Shown: positions 51,997 through 63,613, numbered from the stretch's first letter. The stretch: 64,000 nucleotides of DNA from Candidatus Nitrosymbiomonas proteolyticus (GCA_017347465.1 AP021858.1:2622472-2686471), one strand, 5' to 3'. Numbers and translations: made by a program. The notes: generated by a model not told the origin, from the sequence alone.

Positions 51997-52320
51997 ATGC
52001 CGATCTACGAGTACGAACCGCTGGACCGGGACTGCCTGATGTGTTCGGGACGCGTCGAGGTAATTCAAGGCATTTCGGACCCGCCACTGGTCTACTGCCC
52101 GTACTGCGGGTTGGGGGTCAAGAGGGTGATCAGCAAGGCGTCGATCGCAGTTTCCAAGAAAGTCGATCCTGAAAAGGCCGCCGAACGCGGGTTTTCGACG
52201 TTTCGGCGAGTTGGGAAGGGTGCTTGGGAGAAGGTCGCTGGTCCCGGAGATTCCGACTCGCCCCCGCCCACCGACGCTCCGAAAGACGGCGTGATCGACG
52301 TTTCCCAGCTCGATGACTGA
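51997..52320 (+). CDS. FmdB-type zinc-ribbon protein
   Basis: 107 aa starting MPIYEYEPLDRDCLMCSGRVE; Cys pairs CLMC and CPYC form a zinc ribbon, followed by GVKRVISKASIAVSK. The C-terminal 45 residues are acidic and disordered. FmdB domains are thought to act in regulation; role here unknown. AAGGAAG precedes the ATG; a longer in-frame extension upstream is antisense to the udg gene and rejected. Confidence 0.82.
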   Translation: MPIYEYEPLDRDCLMCSGRVEVIQGISDPPLVYCPYCGLGVKRVISKASIAVSKKVDPEKAAERGFSTFRRVGKGAWEKVAGPGDSDSPPPTDAPKDGVIDVSQLDD

Positions 52321-52361
52321 ATCGGTAAGATCGCGCCCGATCTACCCTCGTCCCGGTTAGT

Positions 52362-53072
52362 TCAGAGCACACCGTCGGGCGGCAAGAGGGTGATTTCTTC
52401 CAGCCAGCTTCCTTCGGGACGCAGGCAAATCCGGGCGATTTCTTGCCCTACGTCGGCAACCTTGAGCATCCGCTTTCGGTCGGGGGCGCTCGATTGTGCG
52501 TCCCATAGCGGGGTATCGGTCGCCCCAAGCAGGACGCCTGCCGTTCGGATGTTGCTCGCTATGTACTCTTCGTTGAGGCACTTCACGAGCATTCGCGCGC
52601 CGGCTTTGGCCGAGCAATAGGCGGCCGCATGGGAGAACGGCCGGATCGCCGCGATGCTCAACACGATGACGATGCGCCCGCCGCCCCGTTGGAGCATGTG
52701 GGGAATCGCGGCGCGACACATCGCCAACGGGCCGATTAGGTTGGACTCGATTTGGCTACGGTGCTCGTCGAGGGTGAGTTCATGGGTGGGTCCATACTTC
52801 GCGGAGCCCGCCGATAGAAGCAGAACGGGGCGAAACTCCCCTTTTTCCGGAGCGAGTTCAGAGCAGAGGCGAGCGCAGAACCCCTCGTCGGAGGTGTCGC
52901 CTTCAACCTTAGTCAGGCATGCGTCGCCGCAGGCAGAGGCGGTTGCCCGTAACCTCTCCGGGTTTCGCCCGGTCAGGATGACTTTCGCTCCCGCTTGGGC
53001 GAGGGCCGTCGCGCTGGCGCGCCCTACGCCTCCGGAAGCGCCTGTGACGATCACTCGGAACTCCTGGCTCAC
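52362..53072 (-). CDS. Short-chain dehydrogenase/reductase (sepiapterin-reductase-like position)
   Basis: 236 aa, start GTG 53072 overlapping the PTPS stop by one base. Rossmann TGASGGVGRASA (10-21), NLIGPL with Asn111, Ser139 in VLSIAA, and Tyr152/Lys156 in AYCSAKAG: a complete SDR catalytic set. NAD(P)H specificity and substrate are not readable; the position directly after a 6-pyruvoyltetrahydropterin synthase gene suggests a pterin substrate such as 6-pyruvoyltetrahydropterin, as for sepiapterin reductase. Confidence 0.85.
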   Translation of the reverse strand: MSQEFRVIVTGASGGVGRASATALAQAGAKVILTGRNPERLRATASACGDACLTKVEGDTSDEGFCARLCSELAPEKGEFRPVLLLSAGSAKYGPTHELTLDEHRSQIESNLIGPLAMCRAAIPHMLQRGGGRIVIVLSIAAIRPFSHAAAYCSAKAGARMLVKCLNEEYIASNIRTAGVLLGATDTPLWDAQSSAPDRKRMLKVADVGQEIARICLRPEGSWLEEITLLPPDGVL

Positions 53073-53896
53073 TATCTTTCGACCTCGAAGGCGTTCCTCG
53101 CCGTTTCCAGAAGACGGACCCGAACAAGCTTCGCGGGCAGGGTGCCCTCGAGCGCTTCCCAAATCTTCTGCGCGACGACTTCGCTTGTAGGGATGAGCCC
53201 CTTCAATTCGGCAACGTCCACGTTGAGGTTCTTGTGGTCATAACGATCCACCACGATTTCGTGAACCGCCCTGTCGAAGAGATCGAGATCGACGAGCATT
53301 CCCGTCTCCGGATGGGGGTCGCCTTCGAGGGTGACTTCGAGCACGTAATTGTGCCCGTGGCCCGCTGGATTCCAGCACTTCCCGTAGAGTTCGAGGTTGC
53401 GCTCCTCGGAGAGCGCGGGGTTGTGGAGTCTGTGCGATGCTGCAAACTCATACGATCGGGTGAGGGTCATTCGTTCTTGGTCTCCTGTTCGATGCCATTC
53501 ACACCAGAGCGTAGGCGTCTCTTCGAGGCGGAGGCGTGTGAGTTGGACGGGCAAGCTCCATCCGGCGAGCGTGTCGCGGATGTAGAGCGTGAGGTTCTCG
53601 GTTGTCGGCGGGCACCGCTGAAACCGAGGAATCTCGTCGTTGAGGCTCTTTTGGTCGAGAGGGCCGACGATCCGGCTCTGCAATTCCCGATCGAGGTCTT
53701 TGATGTTCACGACCATACCGGTTTCGGGGTCGATGGGGCCCTGCGCCGTGACGTCGAGTACGTAGTTATGGCCGTGGTTGAAGGGGGAGGCGAACCGGCC
53801 GAACCGGGCACGGTTCTGATCGGCAGTCAGGCGATCGCTCCAGTACCTGTGCCCGCACGAAAACACCACGCGCCGGGTGAGTTTGAAGCAGGTCAC
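53072..53896 (-). CDS. Tandem 6-pyruvoyltetrahydropterin synthase fusion (one dead, one active domain)
   Basis: 274 aa, GTG 53896 overlapping the ABC permease stop (GTGA). Two PTPS/QueD folds in one chain. Domain 1 (1-135): His16, His41 and His43 keep zinc, but GRFASPFNHGHNY has Phe35 in place of the catalytic Cys and LDQKSL has Gln82 in place of His. Domain 2 (140-274): His155, Cys174 in GKCWNPAGHGHNY, Asp220-His221 in YDHKNL and Glu264 in LLETAR are all intact. The CxxxxxHGH spacing is that of animal-type PTPS rather than QueD (CxxxHGH). Confidence 0.9.
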   Translation of the reverse strand: MTCFKLTRRVVFSCGHRYWSDRLTADQNRARFGRFASPFNHGHNYVLDVTAQGPIDPETGMVVNIKDLDRELQSRIVGPLDQKSLNDEIPRFQRCPPTTENLTLYIRDTLAGWSLPVQLTRLRLEETPTLWCEWHRTGDQERMTLTRSYEFAASHRLHNPALSEERNLELYGKCWNPAGHGHNYVLEVTLEGDPHPETGMLVDLDLFDRAVHEIVVDRYDHKNLNVDVAELKGLIPTSEVVAQKIWEALEGTLPAKLVRVRLLETARNAFEVER

Positions 53897-54756
53897 TTCG
53901 GCCTCCGGAATGGAACTCCGAGCGCTGCGGGGGCTGCCGTGCCCTTCCCCACGGCGATCAGGACGAGTAGGGCGACCCCATACGGCATGGCGATGAAGAG
54001 CTGGTAGGGGAGGTTCCAGCCCTTGGCTTGAAACGCGTATTGAAGCGAGTCGAGGTATCCCATGAGAAGCGCCGCGCCTATGACGAACAACGGATTCCAT
54101 CGCGCAAACGTCACCATCGCGATCGCGACGAACCCCCGTCCGCCCGTCATGTTCTCGGAGAACGATCCCACAATTCCGAGGCTCAAGTATGCGCCTGCGA
54201 TCCCTCCGAGAACTCCCCCAAGGGCGAGGGCCTGGAACCTCAGTCGGGCGACATCCCAACCGAGAGCGTCCGCGGCTGCCGGTTCTTCTCCGCAAGCTCG
54301 AACGCCCAGCCCCCACGGGGTCTTGAAGAGGAGGACATACACTACGGGGACGGCGAGCAGGGTTGCGAGGAGAACCCAGTCGACGCCTTGCCAGTTGGGA
54401 ATCTTGGGGACGCTGAGAAGGACACCCGATTCGCCGAATTGGCTGCGGAAGTGCGCGCCGGTGACCCCCAATGCCAGGAGCGAGATCGCGGCGCCGGTCA
54501 CGACTTGATCGACGAGAAGCGTGATCGTAAACAGCCCAAACACGAGGGACAGCAACAGCCCGGCGAGTCCGCCTACGGCGACGCCCAACCACGGGTTGCC
54601 CGTGAGATGGGTCGCGAACATCCCCGCATACGCGCCGATCAGCATGGTGCCTTCGAGGCCGATGTTGATCAATCCGGCCCTTTGAGTGAGGGTCTCGCCA
54701 AGCGCGGCAAGCCCGACCGGCACGCTGAATTGGAGGAGCAGGAGGAGCTCACTCAT
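53893..54756 (-). CDS. BMP-type ABC transporter permease 2
   Basis: 287 aa, about eight TM helices, of the branched-chain/BPD_transp_2 class used by nucleoside and simple sugar importers. Characteristic early GLAALGETLTQRAGLINIGLEGTMLIGAY and later GVRACGEEPAAADALGWDVARLR coupling segment (EAA-like loop). Starts at ATG 54756 overlapping the stop of permease 1 (ATGA). Forms the channel with permease 1. Confidence 0.92.
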   Translation of the reverse strand: MSELLLLLQFSVPVGLAALGETLTQRAGLINIGLEGTMLIGAYAGMFATHLTGNPWLGVAVGGLAGLLLSLVFGLFTITLLVDQVVTGAAISLLALGVTGAHFRSQFGESGVLLSVPKIPNWQGVDWVLLATLLAVPVVYVLLFKTPWGLGVRACGEEPAAADALGWDVARLRFQALALGGVLGGIAGAYLSLGIVGSFSENMTGGRGFVAIAMVTFARWNPLFVIGAALLMGYLDSLQYAFQAKGWNLPYQLFIAMPYGVALLVLIAVGKGTAAPAALGVPFRRPK

Positions 54757-55772
54757 AGGCCTCCCCTGACCGCGCGGTTCTTGAGGAGAGTCTGGAGGGC
54801 GACAAAGCCGAGGACTCCCATCGCCTGCATGACGTAGATGAGGGTCGTTCCTCCCGCTGACAACCTGGCGAGGTTCTCTGACCCGGCAAAGAGCGCTCCG
54901 ACGAACCCGCTGCTCGCGACGACCCCCAGCGGGTGGAGTCCGCCGATCAGGGCCGCCGGAATCGCGAGGAACCCCCAGTTCTGCGAGAATCCTGAACTGA
55001 TCTGCCCGACTACGCCAGCGTATTCGACTCCGCCGGCGAGCCCGCAAAGCGCGCCCGAAAGCGCCATTGCCTGAATGCGGATGCGCCCTCCATCGATCCG
55101 TGCCGCGTCGGCCGCTTGGGGGTTCTCGCCTACCAGCCTGAGATTGAAGCCGTGTGCGGTGCGGAAGAGATACACGAACAGCGCTCCAGCCAGCAGGATC
55201 GCAAGGAGGGTACCGGTGTGGAAGTCGGTTTGCGCGTCGAACCTCGTGAGCATCACGTTTTCGGGCAGGCGGTCGGAGACTGGCAAAGCTCCCGTGGATT
55301 CCCGCAAGGGACCGGACGCTGCGTAGCTGATCCCCTGGATCGCGACGAAGTTGAGTAGGATCGTCGAAATCACGACTTGGACTCCCCGTCTCACGTGGAG
55401 CCAGCCCGCGAATGCGGCGAAGAGCGAGCCGGCGATCGCGGAGGCGATCAACACGAGCGGAGTGAGGACCAGTCCGGGCGTAAGCGGGACGAGCTTGTAA
55501 GCCAATGCGCCCGCTGTCGCGCCGACAAGAAGCTGCCCCTCGCCTCCGATGTTGTACATCGCGGAGCGCCATGCGATTACGATCCCCAGACTCGCGAGCA
55601 AGAGCGGGGTCGCCTTGACTGCGGTACGGCTCCAGCCGAACTTGTCGCCGAACGCCCCTTCGACGAGCAGAGCCAACGAGGAGCCGACGGGCAGCCCGAA
55701 AACGAGGAGGACGAAGACAAGGACCGCTCCGAGAACCGCGACGCCGGCAGCCAGAAGAACCAGCCGGTTCAA
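54753..55772 (-). CDS. BMP-type ABC transporter permease 1
   Basis: 339 aa, about ten TM helices. The cytoplasmic coupling loop GFNLRLVGENPQAADAARIDGGRIRIQ and NIGGEGQLLVGA match permeases of the nucleoside/BMP importers. It overlaps the ATPase gene by 4 bp and permease 2 by 4 bp, so all are one translated unit. Confidence 0.92.
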   Translation of the reverse strand: MNRLVLLAAGVAVLGAVLVFVLLVFGLPVGSSLALLVEGAFGDKFGWSRTAVKATPLLLASLGIVIAWRSAMYNIGGEGQLLVGATAGALAYKLVPLTPGLVLTPLVLIASAIAGSLFAAFAGWLHVRRGVQVVISTILLNFVAIQGISYAASGPLRESTGALPVSDRLPENVMLTRFDAQTDFHTGTLLAILLAGALFVYLFRTAHGFNLRLVGENPQAADAARIDGGRIRIQAMALSGALCGLAGGVEYAGVVGQISSGFSQNWGFLAIPAALIGGLHPLGVVASSGFVGALFAGSENLARLSAGGTTLIYVMQAMGVLGFVALQTLLKNRAVRGGL

Positions 55773-57145
55773 GTAGCCCCCACGAGCGCTCCCCCCGACA
55801 TGCGAAACACGTGATGGCTCAGTTCGTCGAGTTCGTCACGGTCGCTGGAGAAGAGCGCAACGCCCGCACCCTTGGCAGCGGCCGATCGTATTCGTGATCG
55901 TACAAACTCGGTCGCTCGCAAGTCGAGCCCACGCGTTGGATTCACAGCTACCAGCACGTCCGGGGTTTGGTGCAAGGCCCGCGCTACGACGATCTTCTGT
56001 TGGTTGCCCCCACTCAGGGAACCTGCTGGGGCGTCGAGTCCGGGGGTTTTGATCGAGAACTCCTCGATCAGGCTACCGGCCCATTCGCGAGCGGCCGCGA
56101 TCCTCACGAAGGGACCCAGCCGCAGTGTCGGAAGTCTGCTTCCTTCGATCATGAGGTTATCGAACACCGACGCGCCGAGGGCAAGTCCCTCGCTCCTGCG
56201 GTCCTGTGGTATGTATGCGGGCCGCCTCGAACCACCGAAAAGGTCGATAGTGCCGGATTGAATGGCCCGGACTCCTGCCAGGGCCTCGGCCAGTTCGACT
56301 TGCCCGTTGCCATCGACCCCGCCGAACCCGAGAATCTCGCCTTGGCGGAGTCGGAACCCGACCCTATGGACGGCGACTTCTCCGCGAGCGCCCCGAACCG
56401 TCACGTCCGTCGCCTCAAGTACGGCCGCCCCCAGATTCGGCGCAAGGGCTTCGGCCTTGGCGAGGCGGTCTCCGATCATCCAGCGCTCGAGTTGGTCGAG
56501 GTTGGCCTCGCTGCGTTCCACCGAACCTACGATCTTTCCACCTCGGAGGACGGTGATTCGGTCCGCAACCGAGAGCACTTCGGTGAGGTTGTGAGCGATT
56601 AGAACCACGCCCGCGCCTTGATCGCGAAGGCCCCGCAAGACCCGAAACAGTTCCTCAGTCTCCGCTTTGTCGAGGACGGCGGTGGGCTCATCGAAGAGGA
56701 AGGCGCGAGCTTGGGTAGAGAGCGCCTTTGCGATCTCGATTCGCTGCTTCATCCCGACCGAAAGGTCTTCAGTTCGGGCTTGGGCATCGAGCTTCCAGCC
56801 CAGCCGTTGCGCGGCTTCGAGCCCCGGACCAGACGCCCGGTCCATGTCGAAGGAGCGCAGAGAGGGACCCAAGCTGGCGAGGGCGATGTTTTCCTCGACG
56901 CGAAAGGCGGGCACGAGCGTGAAGTGCTGGTGAACCATCGCCACCCTTCCCGCGGACCGGATTTCGCCAGAGTCGGGGACCCAACGACCTTCGAAGAGGT
57001 GCATCAGGGTCGATTTTCCGGCTCCGTTCTCACCGATCACGGCGTGAATTTCCCTGGCGGAGATCGAGAGCGTTACGTCGTCGACGGCGACTGTCGGCCC
57101 GAACCGCTTCGAGACCGATCGGGCCGCCAACAGTTCTTCCGCCAT
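55769..57145 (-). CDS. BMP-type ABC transporter ATPase (two nucleotide-binding domains)
   Basis: 458 aa with two ABC domains. N-terminal: Walker A GENGAGKSTLM, signature LSVGMKQRIEIAKAL, Walker B FLFDEPTAVLD. C-terminal: degenerate Walker A (GGVDGNGQVELAEAL), strong signature LSGGNQQKIVVARAL, and NPTRGLD. Such double ATPases energise sugar/nucleoside uptake (as in RbsA and YufO types). Starts 9 bp after the substrate-binding protein gene. Confidence 0.94.
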   Translation of the reverse strand: MAEELLAARSVSKRFGPTVAVDDVTLSISAREIHAVIGENGAGKSTLMHLFEGRWVPDSGEIRSAGRVAMVHQHFTLVPAFRVEENIALASLGPSLRSFDMDRASGPGLEAAQRLGWKLDAQARTEDLSVGMKQRIEIAKALSTQARAFLFDEPTAVLDKAETEELFRVLRGLRDQGAGVVLIAHNLTEVLSVADRITVLRGGKIVGSVERSEANLDQLERWMIGDRLAKAEALAPNLGAAVLEATDVTVRGARGEVAVHRVGFRLRQGEILGFGGVDGNGQVELAEALAGVRAIQSGTIDLFGGSRRPAYIPQDRRSEGLALGASVFDNLMIEGSRLPTLRLGPFVRIAAAREWAGSLIEEFSIKTPGLDAPAGSLSGGNQQKIVVARALHQTPDVLVAVNPTRGLDLRATEFVRSRIRSAAAKGAGVALFSSDRDELDELSHHVFRMSGGALVGAT

Positions 57146-57154
57146 CGCCTTGCG

Positions 57155-58153
57155 TCAGAACTCGTCCATGGGGACGCTGAGTTTTGCAGCGGAGATGTCT
57201 GCCTTGGACTTGGCGATCAGGTCGAGGACCTCGGCAGGGATTCGGTCGGTCCAGAGGGGATTCCAAACGAAGTCGATCGCGCCGGAGCCCATTTGCATCA
57301 GTTGAATTCGGCCCCTATAGTTGCCCGATTGAACTTCTCGCGCGAGTTCGAGGAACGCGGGGCCTGCGACGATGACGGCGGAGGCGACGATGGCGGGCGA
57401 CACCGAGTTCTGGTCGCTATTCGCCCCAAACGCCATGACGCCTTTTTCTTCACATGCGTCGAACACACCCTTTGCGGCCGCGTTCGCCTGGTGGATGATG
57501 CAGTCCGCACCTTCCTCGATCAATTGGAGCGTCGCGCGCTTCGCGGCCGCGGAGTCGCTTCCGCTCCCGGTGAAGACTTCACGGACCTTGATTTCTGGAT
57601 TGACCGACCACGCTCCGGCGGCGAAGGCCTTGAAGGTTGAACGAATCGAAGGGACATCGTCGCCGCCGACCATTCCGACCGCGCCCGACTTCGAGAGCTT
57701 CGCTGCCGCCATCCCCGCGAGGAAAAAGCCTTCCTCCAAAGCGAAACGAAAGGCCCCGACGTTGTCCGCGGTGTGTCCGCCCGAACTGCTGACGAACACC
57801 GTTTCCGGGAAGTCCTTGGCGACTCGGATCGAGGGCTCATTGTATTCGTACCCGTGCCCGAAGACGATGCGGAATCCCTTTTGCGCGTAGGAGCGCATGG
57901 CGTCGGGAATCTGCGCCGACTTTGCCTCCTGGTTGCGAACCTCCGCGCCGAGTTCCTTCTCAACGGCCTTCAGCCCTTCGTAGGCCATCGCGCTCCAACC
58001 CGCATCGCTGATCGGGCTGGGGGTCAAGAGGGCGACTTTGAGCTTGGATTCGGCCGCCGCCGTCTGTGCGGGGTCCGGTTCGTCCTTCGCGCCGCTACAC
58101 CCGGCGATGGTCACGAGACACCCAAGGGCCAAGGCGGATTGCCATCTGCACAT
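57155..58153 (-). CDS. BMP-family substrate-binding lipoprotein
   Basis: 332 aa. Lipobox TIAGC near residue 19. PF02608-type fold: KVALLTPSPISDAGWSAMAYEGLKAVEKELGAEV at the start, FGHGYEYN, FVSSSGGHTADNVGAF and AADCIIHQANAAAKGVFDACEEKG. In this family ligands are usually purine nucleosides. ATG 58153 lies 6 nt after TACAAT on this strand (58165-58160) with no ribosome site. First gene of the operon that includes the transporter, PTPS fusion and SDR. Confidence 0.92.
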   Translation of the reverse strand: MCRWQSALALGCLVTIAGCSGAKDEPDPAQTAAAESKLKVALLTPSPISDAGWSAMAYEGLKAVEKELGAEVRNQEAKSAQIPDAMRSYAQKGFRIVFGHGYEYNEPSIRVAKDFPETVFVSSSGGHTADNVGAFRFALEEGFFLAGMAAAKLSKSGAVGMVGGDDVPSIRSTFKAFAAGAWSVNPEIKVREVFTGSGSDSAAAKRATLQLIEEGADCIIHQANAAAKGVFDACEEKGVMAFGANSDQNSVSPAIVASAVIVAGPAFLELAREVQSGNYRGRIQLMQMGSGAIDFVWNPLWTDRIPAEVLDLIAKSKADISAAKLSVPMDEF

Positions 58154-58159
58154 GGGCTG

Positions 58160-58165
58160 ATTGTA
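58160..58165 (-). promoter_or_regulatory. -10 box directly before the BMP lipoprotein AUG
   Basis: TACAAT on the minus strand ends 6 nt before ATG 58153. If used, the whole transporter-pterin operon mRNA starts at its first AUG. Confidence 0.4.
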
Positions 58166-58216
58166 CGCTCTTTTGTCAGGTATCTGGCGACCCTGCTAGG
58201 GAATCCCGAATCGAGG

Positions 58217-60859
<2,643 letters not shown>

Positions 60860-60882
60860 GCGAATCTCTTTAGCCTCTTGCT

Positions 60883-60910
60883 ATCAAATAACTTGATGCT
60901 CATTATTATA
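60883..60910 (-). promoter_or_regulatory. clpB promoter -10 and palindrome at the transcription start
   Basis: Minus strand: TATAAT (60910-60905), then 7 nt, then ATCAA-GTTAT-TTGAT (60897-60883), a 5-bp inverted repeat with 5-bp spacer located at about +1 to +15. It is a plausible repressor site but matches neither CIRCE nor a full HspR HAIR box. Confidence 0.45.
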
Positions 60911-60984
60911 ACGGGTCCAACCCGGGGGCCGTTCCGAACGTCCCGTCGCCCCACGAACATTGTAATCCCCCTGGGCGGCGTTGC

Positions 60985-62304
60985 CTACTTCCCGATGCAG
61001 AAGTCGCTGAAGATTCGATCGACCATGTCTTCGTCCGCGCTTTCGCCGGTGATCCGGCCCAACTCGTCAATCGCCGCAACCAGCCCGACCGCCACTAGGT
61101 CGTCCGGTACCGAGGCGAACAAGGCTTCGAGCGAAGACTGGACGGCCTCATTGGCCCTTCGGAGGTGCGGCCCGTGCCGCCCTTGAACGAGAGGCGTTGT
61201 GGCTGCGAGATCGGAGTCCGAGAACGCCTCGCACCAACGAGAGATCGCTTCGAGCCCCAAAGCGAACTTTGCGGAGACCGCGATATGCCCGTCCGGAGCG
61301 CGAAAGCCGGGGCGAAGGTCGGTCTTGTTCGCGATCATCAGAAGTTCGCGATCGATCTGCCGCAGCAGTTCGGCGTCGTCTTCGTTCAGCCCGGCCGAAG
61401 CATCGTAGACGTACGCCACAACGTCCGCCGATTCGACCCAGCGACGGGTGAGAGCGACCCCTTCGGCCTCGACCGGGTCGTTCGGTTCGCGGAGGCCCGC
61501 CGTATCGATCAGAACGCAAGGAACTCCGCCCAGTTCAACGGTCTCTTCGATGTAATCGCGCGTCGTGCCGGGGACCTCCGTGACAATCGACCGGCCAATT
61601 CCGGCAAGCGCGTTGAGGAGGGAGGACTTCCCCGCGTTAGGCCTGCCGACGAGGGCGATCCTCAGCCCTTGGCGAAGGATTCTCCCGGGTCGAGCGGTGG
61701 CGAGGAGGGAATCGAGTTTGGCGGAGGCGTCGCGCAGCCGAATCGCGGCGGCGTCTCGGTCGAGGTCGCCGATCTCCTCGCTGAAGTCCACGCTCGCCTC
61801 CACGGCGGCGAGGACCTTTTGGAGAGCCACGACGATCTCTCGAACCTGCGCGCTCAGACCTCCCGATCGAAGCAACTTGGCTTGTAGAAGCTGCCGCTCG
61901 GTCTTCGCTTCGATGGCGTCGCGTATCCCCTCGGCTTCGATGAGGTCGATCTTGCCGTTGAGAAAGGCTCGGTAAGTGAACTCGCCCGCTTCCGCGCTTC
62001 TCGCCCCAGCTTCGAGGCAGGCGTCGACGACGCTTCGCACCGCTGCCAAGGAGCCGTGTACGGAGAACTCCACGGCCGGCTCGCCAGTGAACCCTCGTCC
62101 GCCCTCGAAAACCAGCGCCAGGCCCTCGTCCCTTTGCGCGATGAGACCGTAATAGGCGCGGTGCGAAACGGGTCGATCCGGCCAAGGGGCGAACACCTGA
62201 GCCGCAACTTCCCATGCGGAGGCTCCCGAAAGGCGAACTACAGCCACCGGGGCGGGACCCGCGCCGGTGATCGGAGCGACGATGGTGTCGGAGAGCCTTC
62301 GCAT
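60985..62304 (-). CDS. mnmE: tRNA modification GTPase MnmE
   Basis: 439 aa. With MnmG makes carboxymethylaminomethyl-uridine at wobble 34. N-terminal folate-binding domain about 1-115 (DTIVAPITGAGPAPVAVVRLSG); helical middle; G domain about 212-365 (P-loop ALVGRPNAGKSSLLNALAG, TTRDYIEE, DTAGLRE); and C-terminal FCIGK, with the essential Cys. Starts at ATG 62304 after AAGAG. mnmG is not adjacent. Divergent from the MFS gene. Confidence 0.96.
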   Translation of the reverse strand: MRRLSDTIVAPITGAGPAPVAVVRLSGASAWEVAAQVFAPWPDRPVSHRAYYGLIAQRDEGLALVFEGGRGFTGEPAVEFSVHGSLAAVRSVVDACLEAGARSAEAGEFTYRAFLNGKIDLIEAEGIRDAIEAKTERQLLQAKLLRSGGLSAQVREIVVALQKVLAAVEASVDFSEEIGDLDRDAAAIRLRDASAKLDSLLATARPGRILRQGLRIALVGRPNAGKSSLLNALAGIGRSIVTEVPGTTRDYIEETVELGGVPCVLIDTAGLREPNDPVEAEGVALTRRWVESADVVAYVYDASAGLNEDDAELLRQIDRELLMIANKTDLRPGFRAPDGHIAVSAKFALGLEAISRWCEAFSDSDLAATTPLVQGRHGPHLRRANEAVQSSLEALFASVPDDLVAVGLVAAIDELGRITGESADEDMVDRIFSDFCIGK

Positions 62305-62371
62305 GCGCTCTTTATTGTGCCTTTTGGCGGTCCGCAAGGATACGGCCTATGCGCTGGGGAATCCTTATCGG

Positions 62372-63613
62372 GTGACACCGCCACGCAACCCCTGGTATTT
62401 CGGGCTTTCGGCCTTCTGGTTTGCGACCAGTTTCAAGTGGTTCATCCTGTTCTTCCTCGTTCCGAGCCTGGTGGAGCAGATCGTTCCTGGAGGCGAAAAG
62501 GGCACGTACTGGGGAATGATCGTCTGGATCGGCGCGACGGAAGCGATGGTCGGTCCGGCGCTCATGGGGTGGCTGAGCGATCGCACGACCTCCCGGTGGG
62601 GGCGACGGCGGCCCTATCTTGCGGTGGGCGCGGGGATGACCGCAATCGCGATGCTTGTGATGTCCGAGGCGGGTTCCGTCGCCGCATTCGCGATCGGGTA
62701 CCTGTTGGTTCAGATCTCGGACGACGTGGGGACCGGTCCCTACAGTTCGGCGATCCCGGAACTCGTTCCATTGGAAAAGCGGGGGCGAGCCTCAGGTTCG
62801 ATGGCGCTCCTTCAGCTTACGGGGCAGTTGGCTGCGGTTGGCTTCGGCTTGGCCTTGAAATCGAGCCCCCAGTGGATATTTGGGAGCATCGCCCTCGTGA
62901 ACCTTGCTTGCGCCGCGGTCTCGATCCACTCGATTCGCAAGCTTGAGAGCGCCGCGCCGGAGGTTCAGCGCCCGAAGATCGCGCCCTCGTTCGCTTCCCT
63001 ATGGTCGCCTCTCAAAGACAGGGACTTTCGCTGGGCTTGGGGGACGAGGTTTTTGAACGCGCTGGGATTCTATATCGTTCTGAACTACCTCGTCTTCTAC
63101 CTCTCCGACGTGGTGAAGGTGTTTGAGGTGGGTCCGCTGAAGCTGGGTTCGAGTTTCGAGGCCGCGATCGTCCTGGCTTCGGTTTTGGCGCTTTCGGGCG
63201 CGTTTGCAGCGGTCGTGGGGGGAAAGCGCGCCGATCGGATCGGCCGGAAAAGGGTCGTCGTGATCGCCGGCTGGACGATGTTCGTACCGCTGATCGTGTT
63301 TTGTTTCACCTCCAGCTACGCCGTGCTGTTCCCGCTGGCGGTCATGTTCGGGGTCGGTTATGGGTCGTACCTTTCGGCGGATTGGGCGCTCGTTTCCGAC
63401 GTCTTGCCCGACCCCGATAATCCCGCGCGAGACATGGGCGTTTGGCAAATGGGCGTGGCCGCTCCCCAACTCCTTAGCGGGCTGATGGGGTGGGTGATCG
63501 ACCAAATCAATCATCAGTCTGCCGGCCAAGGCTACCGAGTGGCGTTTCTGTTTGCGGGCGTCGCCACGCTGCTGGGCAGCTTGTTGGTGACGAAAATCAA
63601 AGGCTCCACGTAG
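62372..63613 (+). CDS. MFS transporter
   Basis: 413 aa, twelve predicted TM helices. GWLSDRTTSRWGRRRPYL is the MFS loop 2-3 motif, repeated in the second half as GGKRADRIGRKRVV. GTG 62372 is chosen because it gives a normal N-terminus (VTPPRNPWYFGLSAFWFATSFKW) and clears the mnmE promoter; longer in-frame starts would overlap mnmE. The substrate is not known; resemblance is loosely to sugar/glycoside carriers. Confidence 0.85.
   Translation: MTPPRNPWYFGLSAFWFATSFKWFILFFLVPSLVEQIVPGGEKGTYWGMIVWIGATEAMVGPALMGWLSDRTTSRWGRRRPYLAVGAGMTAIAMLVMSEAGSVAAFAIGYLLVQISDDVGTGPYSSAIPELVPLEKRGRASGSMALLQLTGQLAAVGFGLALKSSPQWIFGSIALVNLACAAVSIHSIRKLESAAPEVQRPKIAPSFASLWSPLKDRDFRWAWGTRFLNALGFYIVLNYLVFYLSDVVKVFEVGPLKLGSSFEAAIVLASVLALSGAFAAVVGGKRADRIGRKRVVVIAGWTMFVPLIVFCFTSSYAVLFPLAVMFGVGYGSYLSADWALVSDVLPDPDNPARDMGVWQMGVAAPQLLSGLMGWVIDQINHQSAGQGYRVAFLFAGVATLLGSLLVTKIKGST

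Noticed and set aside
60883-60897. CIRCE or HspR site before clpB
   Set aside because: Sequence matches neither TTAGCACTC-N9-GAGTGCTAA nor the full CTTGAGT-N7-ACTCAAG.
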